Source: Anaerolineae bacterium CFX9 (GTDB lineage Bacteria; Chloroflexota; Anaerolineae; Aggregatilineales; Phototrophicaceae). Taken from it: a DNA stretch of 39,381 bases. The translations under genes and the position numbers were made by a program. Below, in pieces: positions 7,717-14,962 of this stretch (position 1 is the stretch's first letter; each line of letters starts with the position of its first letter). The stretch covers positions 1 to 39,381 of the forward strand of contig SZPD01000003.1 in assembly GCA_030263515.1 (NCBI GenBank), in the 5' to 3' direction. Below the pieces are notes generated by a model. It was given only the letters and a program-made list of their open reading frames with translations, did no database searches and had not been told where the DNA came from.

Positions 7717-10662
7717 TTACATCATGCGCTCAAACTCGATGAACTGGCGGATCTCATCTTCCTCAAGCCTGCGTCCGGGCGTGACGATCAGGTAACTATC
7801 CGCCCACACAGAAGCCGGGTCAAGCTGGGGATTCTGTTTGACGACAATTTCCGCCGCGCGCCGCTTGAGGTCGCGGATGACCTCATAGGGTGGCGTCTCT
7901 CCGGGAACCTCGGCCACCAGATACACATATTCATCGGCGGCGCGGATTTCCTCAATCCGCCACGCTTCCTGCCGAAGCTGAAGGTTCATGCCCGCGATCA
8001 GCGCCTTGGACATGCGGTCGCTCAACTGCGCATTGGGATCGCGCAGCATCCACAGATAGGCGTAAGGTGAACGCGCCATCGCTTCCTGTTCGGGCGTCAG
8101 GACAGGGAGCGACTCCATCGTCGCCTTGATCTCCGCCTCAAATTCCAGAGTCGTGGGATCAGGCACAGCGCGCAGAGCTTCGATGATCCGCTTGCCCTGG
8201 CGCTGGATGTCACGCAGATGCGTCGAACCGGCAAAGATCAGTGACAGCGTCAGCTCATCATCCGTGCGCCGGCTGTAGAGCATGAAATCCTTGCCGCTGG
8301 CGGGCAGGTTGATGAAGCGGATGCGTGCCTCATCTGGCTTGGCGTCCCAGTCATCCTTGATGGCGGCGCGCAGCTCATCGATTTCCTCGCCCGGCATCCG
8401 CCCGGCATAAGCGACGATTTCGCCATCCCGTGTGAGCAGGGTCGCTTCAGCAGTCAGCTCCAGCGAGACATCGGTCAGGCTGAGCGCAAGCTGCGCGATG
8501 TAGGGATCATCGATATGGGTCGCTGCGTAGGGAGAAGTCGGCGCTTCGACCTCAACCTCATCCGGCTCAGGCACAAGATCGGAACCGAACTGCGGCGTCC
8601 GCTGCTCGTCATCCTCGCCGTGTGTGGGGCCGAGTTCCTCAACGGCCTCTGCGAAAGCCTCGCCCCACTCAAATTCAGGCAGGCTGGACGGCGCTTTCGG
8701 CGTCTTCCTTTCTTCGCCAAAATCGCCAAAGCCATCGAAATCATCCGCGTCAGGATCGCCGCGGAACTGCATCGATTCCGTTTCGAGATCGCCGGGCTTC
8801 TCCACCACCTCCGCCCCACGACCTGACATGGTGGTCAGGTCAAAGTCGTCACCGGTGAAGCTGCTTTCTGCGGCGTCTTCCGCCTCCAGATAGCTGACCG
8901 CCGCGTCATGCGGGACGGTCATGGCCGCTTCTTCTGCCTCGATACCTGCGATGAACTGCGTAGTATCGAACTCGAAAACATCCGACGGCTCCGGTTCAGG
9001 CGGGAATTCCGGCAGAAAATCCGGCTCGCTCACGAACTTCTCGATATCCTCGTCAAGCGCCTTTCGCCGCTTCCCCTTCTTCGACTTGCCTTCCTTGACC
9101 CAAGACGGCAGCGGCTGCACTTTCGGGCGATGCTCCGGAAGCTGTTTCTCGATGCTGGAGATCAGTTCGGAGATGGAGAATGATTCGTCTTCGGTACTCT
9201 CCAGCACCAGGCGGGCAGTGTTCGTTCCCTCAGATTCAGGTTCGATACGCGGTTCTTCCCCTCGCCGCAGATCAGCCTCGACCTCTGCAAACAGGTCATC
9301 CACTTCTTCCGCCAGCGGAGATTTCTGCCGTGTGCGGCGTTCCTGCTCCCCTCTGGAAGGTTCCGCCGCGCCGCTCTCGTAGTAGGACGCAAAGGCATCC
9401 TGAAGGTCACGGCTGGAGTAGACAACGCTGTCGCTTTCTTCTTCCTCGATAACCTCTTCACCGCGCAGCGCCGCCAGCACATTCCTGAAACCGGGATCAG
9501 TGACGCCGCCAACCAGATCGCTGACCGTGCCCGCTTCTTCCAGCGGTGTGGTGAAGAAATCGTCATCATCAGGCGCGGCTGGCTCAGCCTCAGGCTCGGC
9601 CGCGAGCATGTCTGGAGGAATTTCCGGCAGGTTGGAAGTGGTCTCTTTACGCTGCCGCTCGATCTCGCTGAGCAGCGCATCCATATCGCCGCCAAACGTG
9701 AACTCAACCTGGCGGGCAGTCAGCGGAGGGCGCTGTTCCTGCTGCGGTCGCATCGAATTCACCAGCGTCTCAAACTGGTCTGCCCCTCTGGGTCGATCGT
9801 CCTCAGGGTTGATCGTACCCAGCACACTGGAGAAGAGATCATCGGTCTTCGGCGGAGAAACATCCTGAAGCGGCAGATCGAAGGTCAGCTCATCGACGGA
9901 CGGCTGCTCAGCTTCCACCTCAGCATCAGGAGTGGACAGCGCACCAGAATCCACCATGTCCGCAAACAGATCGCTCGTATCGATCTTGGAAGGCGGCTTC
10001 TCAGCGCGGTGCGGAAAGTCCTCCGGCGTGATGACGAAATCCGCCTCGTCTTCGTCTTCCTCAAAAATCGAGAAATCCTCGAAACTGAGTTCCGGCGGCT
10101 CAAAATCTTCAGCCACATCGTCTTCAGCCGGAACGGCGGGCATCTCACTGGATGAAAACAGGTTTTGCAGCGGTGTGTATTCCGGCAGGTCGGGCGGTCG
10201 ATGCTGGCTGGGGCGCGTGACCGCGTTCGGTGTGGTCGGCGGCATCTCTTCTCGGCTGAGCTTGCGCGTCGGCTTTGACGTGGACTCGCCGAGCCGTGTG
10301 GTGCGCCCTGTCCCTTCAACCGCCTTGTTGATCAGCGGCATGATGTCGCGGGCGGTGAACGGCGCATTGATCGAACCGTTCAGGCTCAGCGAAGCGGTCA
10401 CGCGATCGTCCTGACGCGGCGTCGCGATCACTGCGATATCCGCCTGAATGGTGCGCACCTTGTTCACCAGCGACGAGCCGCTTTCCTGAGGATGTCTGAA
10501 ATCGATGATCACCACGTCATGCGGGTTCTGTGCGAGATACTCAAGCGCGGCAGACGGCGTGACGAACGGGTGTACTTCGTAGTTCCCCGTGCGCTCAAGC
10601 GCCTGCTTGATCGAGATCGCAAACGGAAGCTCCCGGTAGATGATTAAGACATGCGTGATCAC
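7717..10662 (-). CDS. Receiver-like / Roadblock-like / degenerate IS200-transposase-fold fusion protein
   Basis: The 981-aa product begins with a receiver-like domain (about residues 1-118). It keeps the phospho-acceptor position (VVIIDFRHP) but lacks the N-terminal acidic pair (LIIYRE) and the conserved Lys (NAPF). Residues about 120-690 form an acidic, low-complexity linker. About 715-845 (ATLLTRDGEIVAYAGRMPG and after) resembles a Roadblock/LC7 fold. The C terminus (about 867-981) reads like a Y1 transposase: EYVYLVAEVP, then EVIRDLKRRAAEIV, WADSYLIVTPG and EIRQFIEFE. The HUH histidines are Tyr912 and Tyr914 and the catalytic Tyr is Phe974, so it should not cut DNA. Start is GTG with GAGGGAGAG upstream. 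It follows the lipoprotein gene by 31 bp. The function is unknown; domain assignments beyond the receiver are inference. Confidence 0.85.
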   Translation of the reverse strand: MITHVLIIYRELPFAISIKQALERTGNYEVHPFVTPSAALEYLAQNPHDVVIIDFRHPQESGSSLVNKVRTIQADIAVIATPRQDDRVTASLSLNGSINAPFTARDIMPLINKAVEGTGRTTRLGESTSKPTRKLSREEMPPTTPNAVTRPSQHRPPDLPEYTPLQNLFSSSEMPAVPAEDDVAEDFEPPELSFEDFSIFEEDEDEADFVITPEDFPHRAEKPPSKIDTSDLFADMVDSGALSTPDAEVEAEQPSVDELTFDLPLQDVSPPKTDDLFSSVLGTINPEDDRPRGADQFETLVNSMRPQQEQRPPLTARQVEFTFGGDMDALLSEIERQRKETTSNLPEIPPDMLAAEPEAEPAAPDDDDFFTTPLEEAGTVSDLVGGVTDPGFRNVLAALRGEEVIEEEESDSVVYSSRDLQDAFASYYESGAAEPSRGEQERRTRQKSPLAEEVDDLFAEVEADLRRGEEPRIEPESEGTNTARLVLESTEDESFSISELISSIEKQLPEHRPKVQPLPSWVKEGKSKKGKRRKALDEDIEKFVSEPDFLPEFPPEPEPSDVFEFDTTQFIAGIEAEEAAMTVPHDAAVSYLEAEDAAESSFTGDDFDLTTMSGRGAEVVEKPGDLETESMQFRGDPDADDFDGFGDFGEERKTPKAPSSLPEFEWGEAFAEAVEELGPTHGEDDEQRTPQFGSDLVPEPDEVEVEAPTSPYAATHIDDPYIAQLALSLTDVSLELTAEATLLTRDGEIVAYAGRMPGEEIDELRAAIKDDWDAKPDEARIRFINLPASGKDFMLYSRRTDDELTLSLIFAGSTHLRDIQRQGKRIIEALRAVPDPTTLEFEAEIKATMESLPVLTPEQEAMARSPYAYLWMLRDPNAQLSDRMSKALIAGMNLQLRQEAWRIEEIRAADEYVYLVAEVPGETPPYEVIRDLKRRAAEIVVKQNPQLDPASVWADSYLIVTPGRRLEEDEIRQFIEFERMM

Positions 10663-10693
10663 CGCATCTCTCCCTCAGTCAAATCGACACCCG

Positions 10694-11938
10694 CTATGGC
10701 GTCGGCGGCAGGATCAGGTCGAAGTTGATCGTCGAGAACGGCGGGATCAGCGTGAGCGGCAGCGGACTCAGAGAGAACGGGCTGACTGTCACCGTAAAGA
10801 TGCCGACGTTGTTGACCTCGCTGACCTCGGTTACCTGATTGCCACTGTCCACACGCGCCTGCACATTGTAGGTTCCGGCAGAATTGAATGTCAGGCTGAC
10901 ATTGAGCACGATGCTCTCGCCCGGATTCAGGTTGGCGACCACGCCCAGCGGCGACTCTGTGCCCGGCGGAGACACGCTGATCGTGTTCGAGAACTGGCCG
11001 GTGCTGCCCTGCCCCGTGTTGGTAATCTGGACGGTGAAGCTGGAGGATACCGGCGAGTTGCCGGGACCGAGCATGAGCGTCGTCGGACCCGTGATATTGC
11101 TGATGACGAGATCCGCTGGTCCGGGTGTCGGCGTTGCCGTGGGCGGAACAGGCGTCAGTGTCAGCGTGCTGGTCGGCGGCGGGGTGGCGGTCACAGCGCT
11201 GGTCGGCGGCGGCGGCGTCGGCACGATCGGGATGCCGGCGCAGAGCGTGCCGAGCAGCGTGACGAACTGACCACTGAACCAGCCGATATTGACTCCTACA
11301 CGCACCTGCCACCAGTCATTCGAGCCTGTACGCCCGATCACCGGAGCCTGCACGCCAGCCCCCACAGTCGTGATGATGGGATAGTTTGTGCCCGGTCCCT
11401 GACGCAGGTTGAGACCGACATTGGTCAGCACGCGGCAGGTCGGGTCATTCGGGTTGATGATCGGCAGGTTGGGGCTGACGGCGATCGTCGCCGTGACCTG
11501 TGCCTGCTGTGTGCGGGCATTGATGGTGATCTGCGCCGGGTCGCTGGCGACGTTGGCGCGATAGGCGATCACCTGAAGCGGGATCGAACCGGCGGTCGTC
11601 GGCGTGTAATCGAGCACGGCGTTCATATTGCGGTCGCCCGTCGGCGCTTCGGATGAGATCGTCTTGACGATCGTGCCGTTGGCAGACAGCGTGATCCGTG
11701 TAATGCCGACGGAGTCAGTGGCGTTCACGCTCACCAGCACCTGGCTGCCGACGACGATTTCACTGTTATTGGCGGGGGAAATGATCGTCACCTGAGGTCT
11801 GCCGCTGGCAGGCTGCGACGGCGCGATCGTTTGCTGCTGGTTGGAAGGCCCTGTCGTCAGGTTGCACGCCGTGACGGTGAACAGGACGACACTGATGAAC
11901 AACGAGATCAGGCGCGGTCGCGACACAAGTGAACGCAT
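10694..11938 (-). CDS. Lipoprotein with Ig-like, SH3b and CARDB-like domains
   Basis: This 414-aa protein starts with a signal peptide and lipobox (FTVTAC, Cys25), so it should be anchored on the outer face of the cytoplasmic membrane. In order it has an Ig-like beta domain (about 48-140), a bacterial SH3 domain (about 168-232, with LNLRQGPGTNYPII and GWFSGQFV), a Pro/Thr-rich linker (about 238-275) and a CARDB-like adhesive domain (about 276-385, ending EVNNVGIFTV). Such proteins usually bind cell-wall or surface polymers; no enzyme motif is present. AGAGGA precedes the ATG at good spacing. The next gene, encoding the receiver/transposase-fold protein, follows by 31 bp and is likely co-transcribed. 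Confidence 0.85.
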   Translation of the reverse strand: MRSLVSRPRLISLFISVVLFTVTACNLTTGPSNQQQTIAPSQPASGRPQVTIISPANNSEIVVGSQVLVSVNATDSVGITRITLSANGTIVKTISSEAPTGDRNMNAVLDYTPTTAGSIPLQVIAYRANVASDPAQITINARTQQAQVTATIAVSPNLPIINPNDPTCRVLTNVGLNLRQGPGTNYPIITTVGAGVQAPVIGRTGSNDWWQVRVGVNIGWFSGQFVTLLGTLCAGIPIVPTPPPPTSAVTATPPPTSTLTLTPVPPTATPTPGPADLVISNITGPTTLMLGPGNSPVSSSFTVQITNTGQGSTGQFSNTISVSPPGTESPLGVVANLNPGESIVLNVSLTFNSAGTYNVQARVDSGNQVTEVSEVNNVGIFTVTVSPFSLSPLPLTLIPPFSTINFDLILPPTP

Positions 11939-11979
11939 ACCATTTCCTCTGGGTGCAGACGATTTTTGTCGTAACAGAA

Positions 11980-11988
11980 ATCATACCA
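11980..11988 (-). promoter_or_regulatory. Extended -10 promoter of the lipoprotein operon
   Basis: On the minus strand the sequence TGGTATGAT gives an extended -10 element 41 bp upstream of the lipoprotein ATG. No clear -35 is seen. It lies downstream of the V4R-gene terminator, so it probably starts the lipoprotein and 981-aa gene transcript. Confidence 0.45.
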
Positions 11989-12049
11989 CGAACCACGCAA
12001 AACCGCTGTGCGTTCCGCCATCGAAATCTGTACGCCGACACCCGGCATG

Positions 12050-12080
12050 AAAACAGCCCCGCGATATCTGCGAGGCTGTG
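12050..12080 (-). terminator. Terminator of the V4R gene
   Basis: On the minus strand ACAGCC and CGC pair with GCG and GGCTGT around one mismatch and a seven-base loop, followed directly by TTTT. It lies about 30 bp after the V4R stop codon. Confidence 0.6.
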
Positions 12081-12109
12081 TGAGGATCAGGCTGAAAGCG
12101 CCGTTTGCG

Positions 12110-12742
12110 TCAGGAGAGCGGTTCCTTGAAGATCGTATAACGCCCCATATCATCTCCCTTGGCGATACACGTGGTCATATCGACCTTGAATTCGCGCCCG
12201 CCGCTGACCCAGCTCAAGCCTTCCTGAAGCAGCCCCTGCCCCATGTAGCAGACCGGCTTGTCCACCTTCCGGTTCCAGCACATCGGGCAGCGTTCCAGCG
12301 TATAGATGATCCTGTCGCTGCCTTCTTCGTAGACATTCGAGATCTGGTCAGAAAACTGTGAGAAGATGTTCGCCATGGCAGGCACGCCAACGCGGAGCTT
12401 GGCATTGAGCGGCAGCACCTTGAAGGCGAGATCTCCAACCCCGGCAAGCGCGCCGAACGAGCGCAGCCCGCCCGCAAAGATCGCTCGCCCGGCTCTCAGC
12501 GCCAGTCCACGACCGCCGCGCGGGCCGTACATTTCTTCGAGCGCCATGTTCAGCGCGGTGAAATCGGAGAAATCAAAGCCTTTTTCGAGGTTGTCCGCCG
12601 GATAGTTATCGATGTACTGAGAAAGCCCCGCAAGATTGAGAATGGCGTTGAGACCGTTCCGTCCCATGATCTCTTCCATCGCATCGATGGTCAGCCGGGC
12701 AAACTTGTTGGGATAGTAATATCCGCTTTTCTCCGGTGGCAT
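12110..12742 (-). CDS. V4R (4-vinyl reductase-like) domain protein
   Basis: The 210-aa product fits the V4R/hydrocarbon-binding family, which folds like heme-NO-binding sensors and binds small hydrophobic ligands. The N-terminal half (YYYPNKFARLTIDAMEEIMG) is the typical helical part. The C-terminal half has the Cys-containing V4R core: ERCPMCWNRK, KPVCYMGQGLLQEGL and MTTCIAKGDDMGRY. The last Cys often found in GD-x-x-C is Gly here. No membrane segment is seen. GGAGG stands upstream of the ATG. The gene has its own promoter and terminator, so it is probably a single unit. The ligand is unknown, and nothing nearby points to bacteriochlorophyll synthesis. Confidence 0.8.
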   Translation of the reverse strand: MPPEKSGYYYPNKFARLTIDAMEEIMGRNGLNAILNLAGLSQYIDNYPADNLEKGFDFSDFTALNMALEEMYGPRGGRGLALRAGRAIFAGGLRSFGALAGVGDLAFKVLPLNAKLRVGVPAMANIFSQFSDQISNVYEEGSDRIIYTLERCPMCWNRKVDKPVCYMGQGLLQEGLSWVSGGREFKVDMTTCIAKGDDMGRYTIFKEPLS

Positions 12743-12830
12743 TATGCCGAGTCCTCCAGTCGGTGCGCAGGCGTCGCTTCGCCGGGTTACGCCATCAGTT
12801 TAACGCTGCGATTGTCATATCCGTCTTTTT

Positions 12831-12860
12831 AGTATACGGCACAACCAGCGAGATTCCCAA
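12831..12860 (-). promoter_or_regulatory. Promoter of the V4R gene
   Basis: On the minus strand TTGGGA (12855-12860) and TATACT (12831-12836) are separated by 18 bp, about 88 bp upstream of the V4R start codon. The rest of the 154-bp gap to miaB shows nothing else that I can support. Confidence 0.5.
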
Positions 12861-12896
12861 CATTGCAAGGCGGGTGAAGGATTAAGGTTCGCCTCG

Positions 12897-14282
12897 TTAT
12901 CCGGCGAAAACCATCAGCGAGTCATCGAGCGGCGTGGGCAGTTGAGTCCCCGGCAGGCGACCGAGCATACTCCATGCGCCCGTCCATGTGATCTCGACGT
13001 TTGCCAGCCGCCCCTTCCAATCCGCCTCATCCTCGAAGAAGACCAGCTTGTTCTGCGGCGTGCGTCCGCGCCAGCGCCCCTTGACGTTCTCCTCGACGAG
13101 GACTTCAACGACCCTGCCGAGGTAGCGTCCATTGATCTCGCTCAGCACCTGTTCCTGCAGTGCCTCGATGGCGTGCAGGCGGGCATGCTTGACCGCTTCC
13201 GGCACATCGTCGATCATGCGCCGCTCGCTCACCGTGCCGGGGCGCGGGCTGTAGCGCGCCAGATGTACCTTGTCGAGCCGGAGGTCAGCCAGCAGGTCAT
13301 ACGTTCCCTGGAACTGCGCATCCGTCTCGCCGCAGAAGCCCACGATGATATCGGTGTGGATGGCTACTTCAGGAATGCGCGCACGGATACGGTCGATCAG
13401 GCGGCGATACTGCTCGACAGTGTAGCCGCGCTTCATGTTTTCCAGCACCACATCATCGCCTGCCTGCACCGGAACCTCGATATGCGGCATCACGCGCGGC
13501 AGCTCGGCAACCGTGTCGAGCAGCTTGTCGGTCATCCAGTTCGGGTGGCTGGTCAGGAAGCGGATGCGCAGGATACCGGTCTCCTCAGCTACCTGATGCA
13601 CCACGCGCAGCAGATCCGCCAGGTCAGGGCCATCGGGAATATCCTTGCCATAGCGATCGACGATCTGCCCCAGCAGCGTGATCTCTTTCACACCCTGAAG
13701 CGCCAGACTCCGCACATGCGCTACGATCTCGCCGACGCTGCGGCTGCGCTCGATGCCACGGCGGAAAGGGATGATGCAGAATGAGCAGGCGTGCGAACAG
13801 CCGTAGACCACCGGCACATGTGCCGAGACCAGATTGCCCTGCTCGTGCAGCGGCAGCAGCAGCTCACCATCCTGAATCCGATCGCGGCGGTCCCGCTCGA
13901 TCACTTCCTGTTCGAGAACTTCCGCCTCGGTCAGGCGATCCTTGAGGAAGTTCACCATCGGCTGCGGCTCAGACGGCGGCATAAAGACATCGACGTAGGG
14001 CAGCTTTTTGCGCAGCGCCAGCGGATCGCGCACGCCGACCATGCAGCCCATCACGCCGATGATCGTATTGGGTTGTTCACGCTTGCGCTGTGCCAGCAGG
14101 TTGAGGCGTCCGTATGCCTTGTCTTCTGCGCTCTGGCGAACAACGCAGGTGTTGACGACAAAGATTTCGGCGTCATCCGGGTTTTCCGCCGCGGTGTGCC
14201 CCATGCGCTCCAGTTCGGAAGCGAGAAGCTGAGAATCGGCGGTATTCATTTGACATCCGAGAGTCCAGATGTGATAACGCAT
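12897..14282 (-). CDS. miaB: tRNA-2-methylthio-N6-dimethylallyladenosine synthase
   Basis: MiaB is a radical-SAM methylthiotransferase that modifies adenosine 37 in tRNAs. The 461-aa product has the N-terminal MTTase domain with three cluster-binding cysteines (Cys10 in LGCQMN, Cys46 in NTCVVR, Cys80 in GCMV). The radical-SAM CxxxCxxC is at Cys162, Cys166 and Cys169 (CSHACSFC), and a C-terminal TRAM domain spans about 390-450. I place the start at 14282 (MRYHIWTLGCQMN); the frame is open 19 codons further upstream, but that stretch is not family-like and contains the predicted -10 box. MiaB fits better than RimO or MtaB on the N-terminal motifs and Cys spacing, but the substrate cannot be proved by eye. 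Confidence 0.9.
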   Translation of the reverse strand: MRYHIWTLGCQMNTADSQLLASELERMGHTAAENPDDAEIFVVNTCVVRQSAEDKAYGRLNLLAQRKREQPNTIIGVMGCMVGVRDPLALRKKLPYVDVFMPPSEPQPMVNFLKDRLTEAEVLEQEVIERDRRDRIQDGELLLPLHEQGNLVSAHVPVVYGCSHACSFCIIPFRRGIERSRSVGEIVAHVRSLALQGVKEITLLGQIVDRYGKDIPDGPDLADLLRVVHQVAEETGILRIRFLTSHPNWMTDKLLDTVAELPRVMPHIEVPVQAGDDVVLENMKRGYTVEQYRRLIDRIRARIPEVAIHTDIIVGFCGETDAQFQGTYDLLADLRLDKVHLARYSPRPGTVSERRMIDDVPEAVKHARLHAIEALQEQVLSEINGRYLGRVVEVLVEENVKGRWRGRTPQNKLVFFEDEADWKGRLANVEITWTGAWSMLGRLPGTQLPTPLDDSLMVFAG

Positions 14283-14319
14283 GAGCTTTTCAGACCGTGA
14301 ATTTAGTTGACGAACGTTT

Positions 14320-14349
14320 ATTTTAACGGGTGGGCGCAAGCCGCGTCAA
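14320..14349 (-). promoter_or_regulatory. miaB promoter
   Basis: On the minus strand TTGACG (14344-14349) and TAAAAT (14320-14325) are 18 bp apart, a near-consensus sigma70-type promoter. It lies 37 bp upstream of the chosen miaB ATG and supports that start over the longer reading frame. Confidence 0.65.
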
Positions 14350-14381
14350 TGCAGTCGTCGGCTGTGGCAGCGGCGTCCGTC

Positions 14382-14795
14382 TCACGACTCACACGGCACT
14401 TGCAGCAAAGCCACCGCCCCAAACCCGGCATCCTCGCGGCATTCCACACGGAAAGCGATCCGGTTATCTTCCAGTGTGACGTAATCAGTCACGTCGAACA
14501 TGAACGGAACAGAGCCGTCAACCGCGCCCATCCGCCGCCCGTTCAGATACAGGATGAGCGTGCCCGGCGCATGCTCGATAGAGAGATAGTAGCGCACACA
14601 GATTTCCGCGATCTCCAGATCAAACGTGCGCTGAAGCGTCGCCCCCCATCGTTCATCAAAACGTTCACTGCATCGCCACAGCCTGAGCGATTCGACAGGC
14701 TGCGCCTCTGCGCCGAACTCAAACAGGTCGGGCTGAAGTTCAAAATATTCGACTGTCCAGCCGGCATCCAGTGAGATGATCTGCGTGGGTTCCAT
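14382..14795 (-). CDS. Small beta-sandwich (galactose-binding-like) protein, possibly leaderless
   Basis: The 137-aa product (MEPTQIISLDAGWTVEYFE) resembles the sugar-binding jelly-roll found at the N terminus of GH2 enzymes: WGATLQRTFDL, then APGTLILYLNGRRMGAVDG and VPFMFDVTDYV. It stands alone, with no catalytic domain. No signal peptide is seen. The start is uncertain. I chose ATG 14795 because an extended -10 (TGGTACAAT) ends seven bases before it, which would give a leaderless mRNA, and no ribosome binding site is visible. The earlier ATG at 14804 overlaps that -10. The function is unknown; carbohydrate binding is inference from the fold-like pattern. Confidence 0.7.
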   Translation of the reverse strand: MEPTQIISLDAGWTVEYFELQPDLFEFGAEAQPVESLRLWRCSERFDERWGATLQRTFDLEIAEICVRYYLSIEHAPGTLILYLNGRRMGAVDGSVPFMFDVTDYVTLEDNRIAFRVECREDAGFGAVALLQVPCES

Positions 14796-14802
14796 AGCGC
14801 AC

Positions 14803-14811
14803 ATTGTACCA
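14803..14811 (-). promoter_or_regulatory. Extended -10 placed for a leaderless transcript
   Basis: On the minus strand TGGTACAAT ends seven bases before the ATG at 14795, so transcription would begin at or next to the start codon. No convincing -35 is present. Confidence 0.4.
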
Positions 14812-14880
14812 TGCGCTGGATACGCCGCATCCCCGCCCGCAGCAACAGTCACCAGACCGCTAAGGGTCGGAAAAGCTCAC

Positions 14881-14921
14881 TTTTGCGCAATTTCAGATTT
14901 AGCCGCACAATTGCGCCAAAA
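14881..14921. repeat. Inverted repeat in a divergent promoter region
   Basis: TTTTGCGCAATT (14881-14892) and AATTGCGCCAAAA (14909-14921) are inverted copies differing by one base insertion. The left arm contains the 8-bp palindrome TTGCGCAA. The pair lies between the beta-sandwich gene (minus) and the radical SAM gene (plus), so it could be an operator or an mRNA stem-loop for the latter. Confidence 0.45.
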
Positions 14922-14962
14922 GATCCTGTTCGCTTGTCTGGTGGTTTTCCTGAGGTTGCAGC

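Noticed and set aside
7717-8070. Active transposon insertion suggested by the IS200-like domain
   Set aside because: The domain is in frame at the end of a long gene, lacks the catalytic residues, and no element ends or TnpB are nearby.
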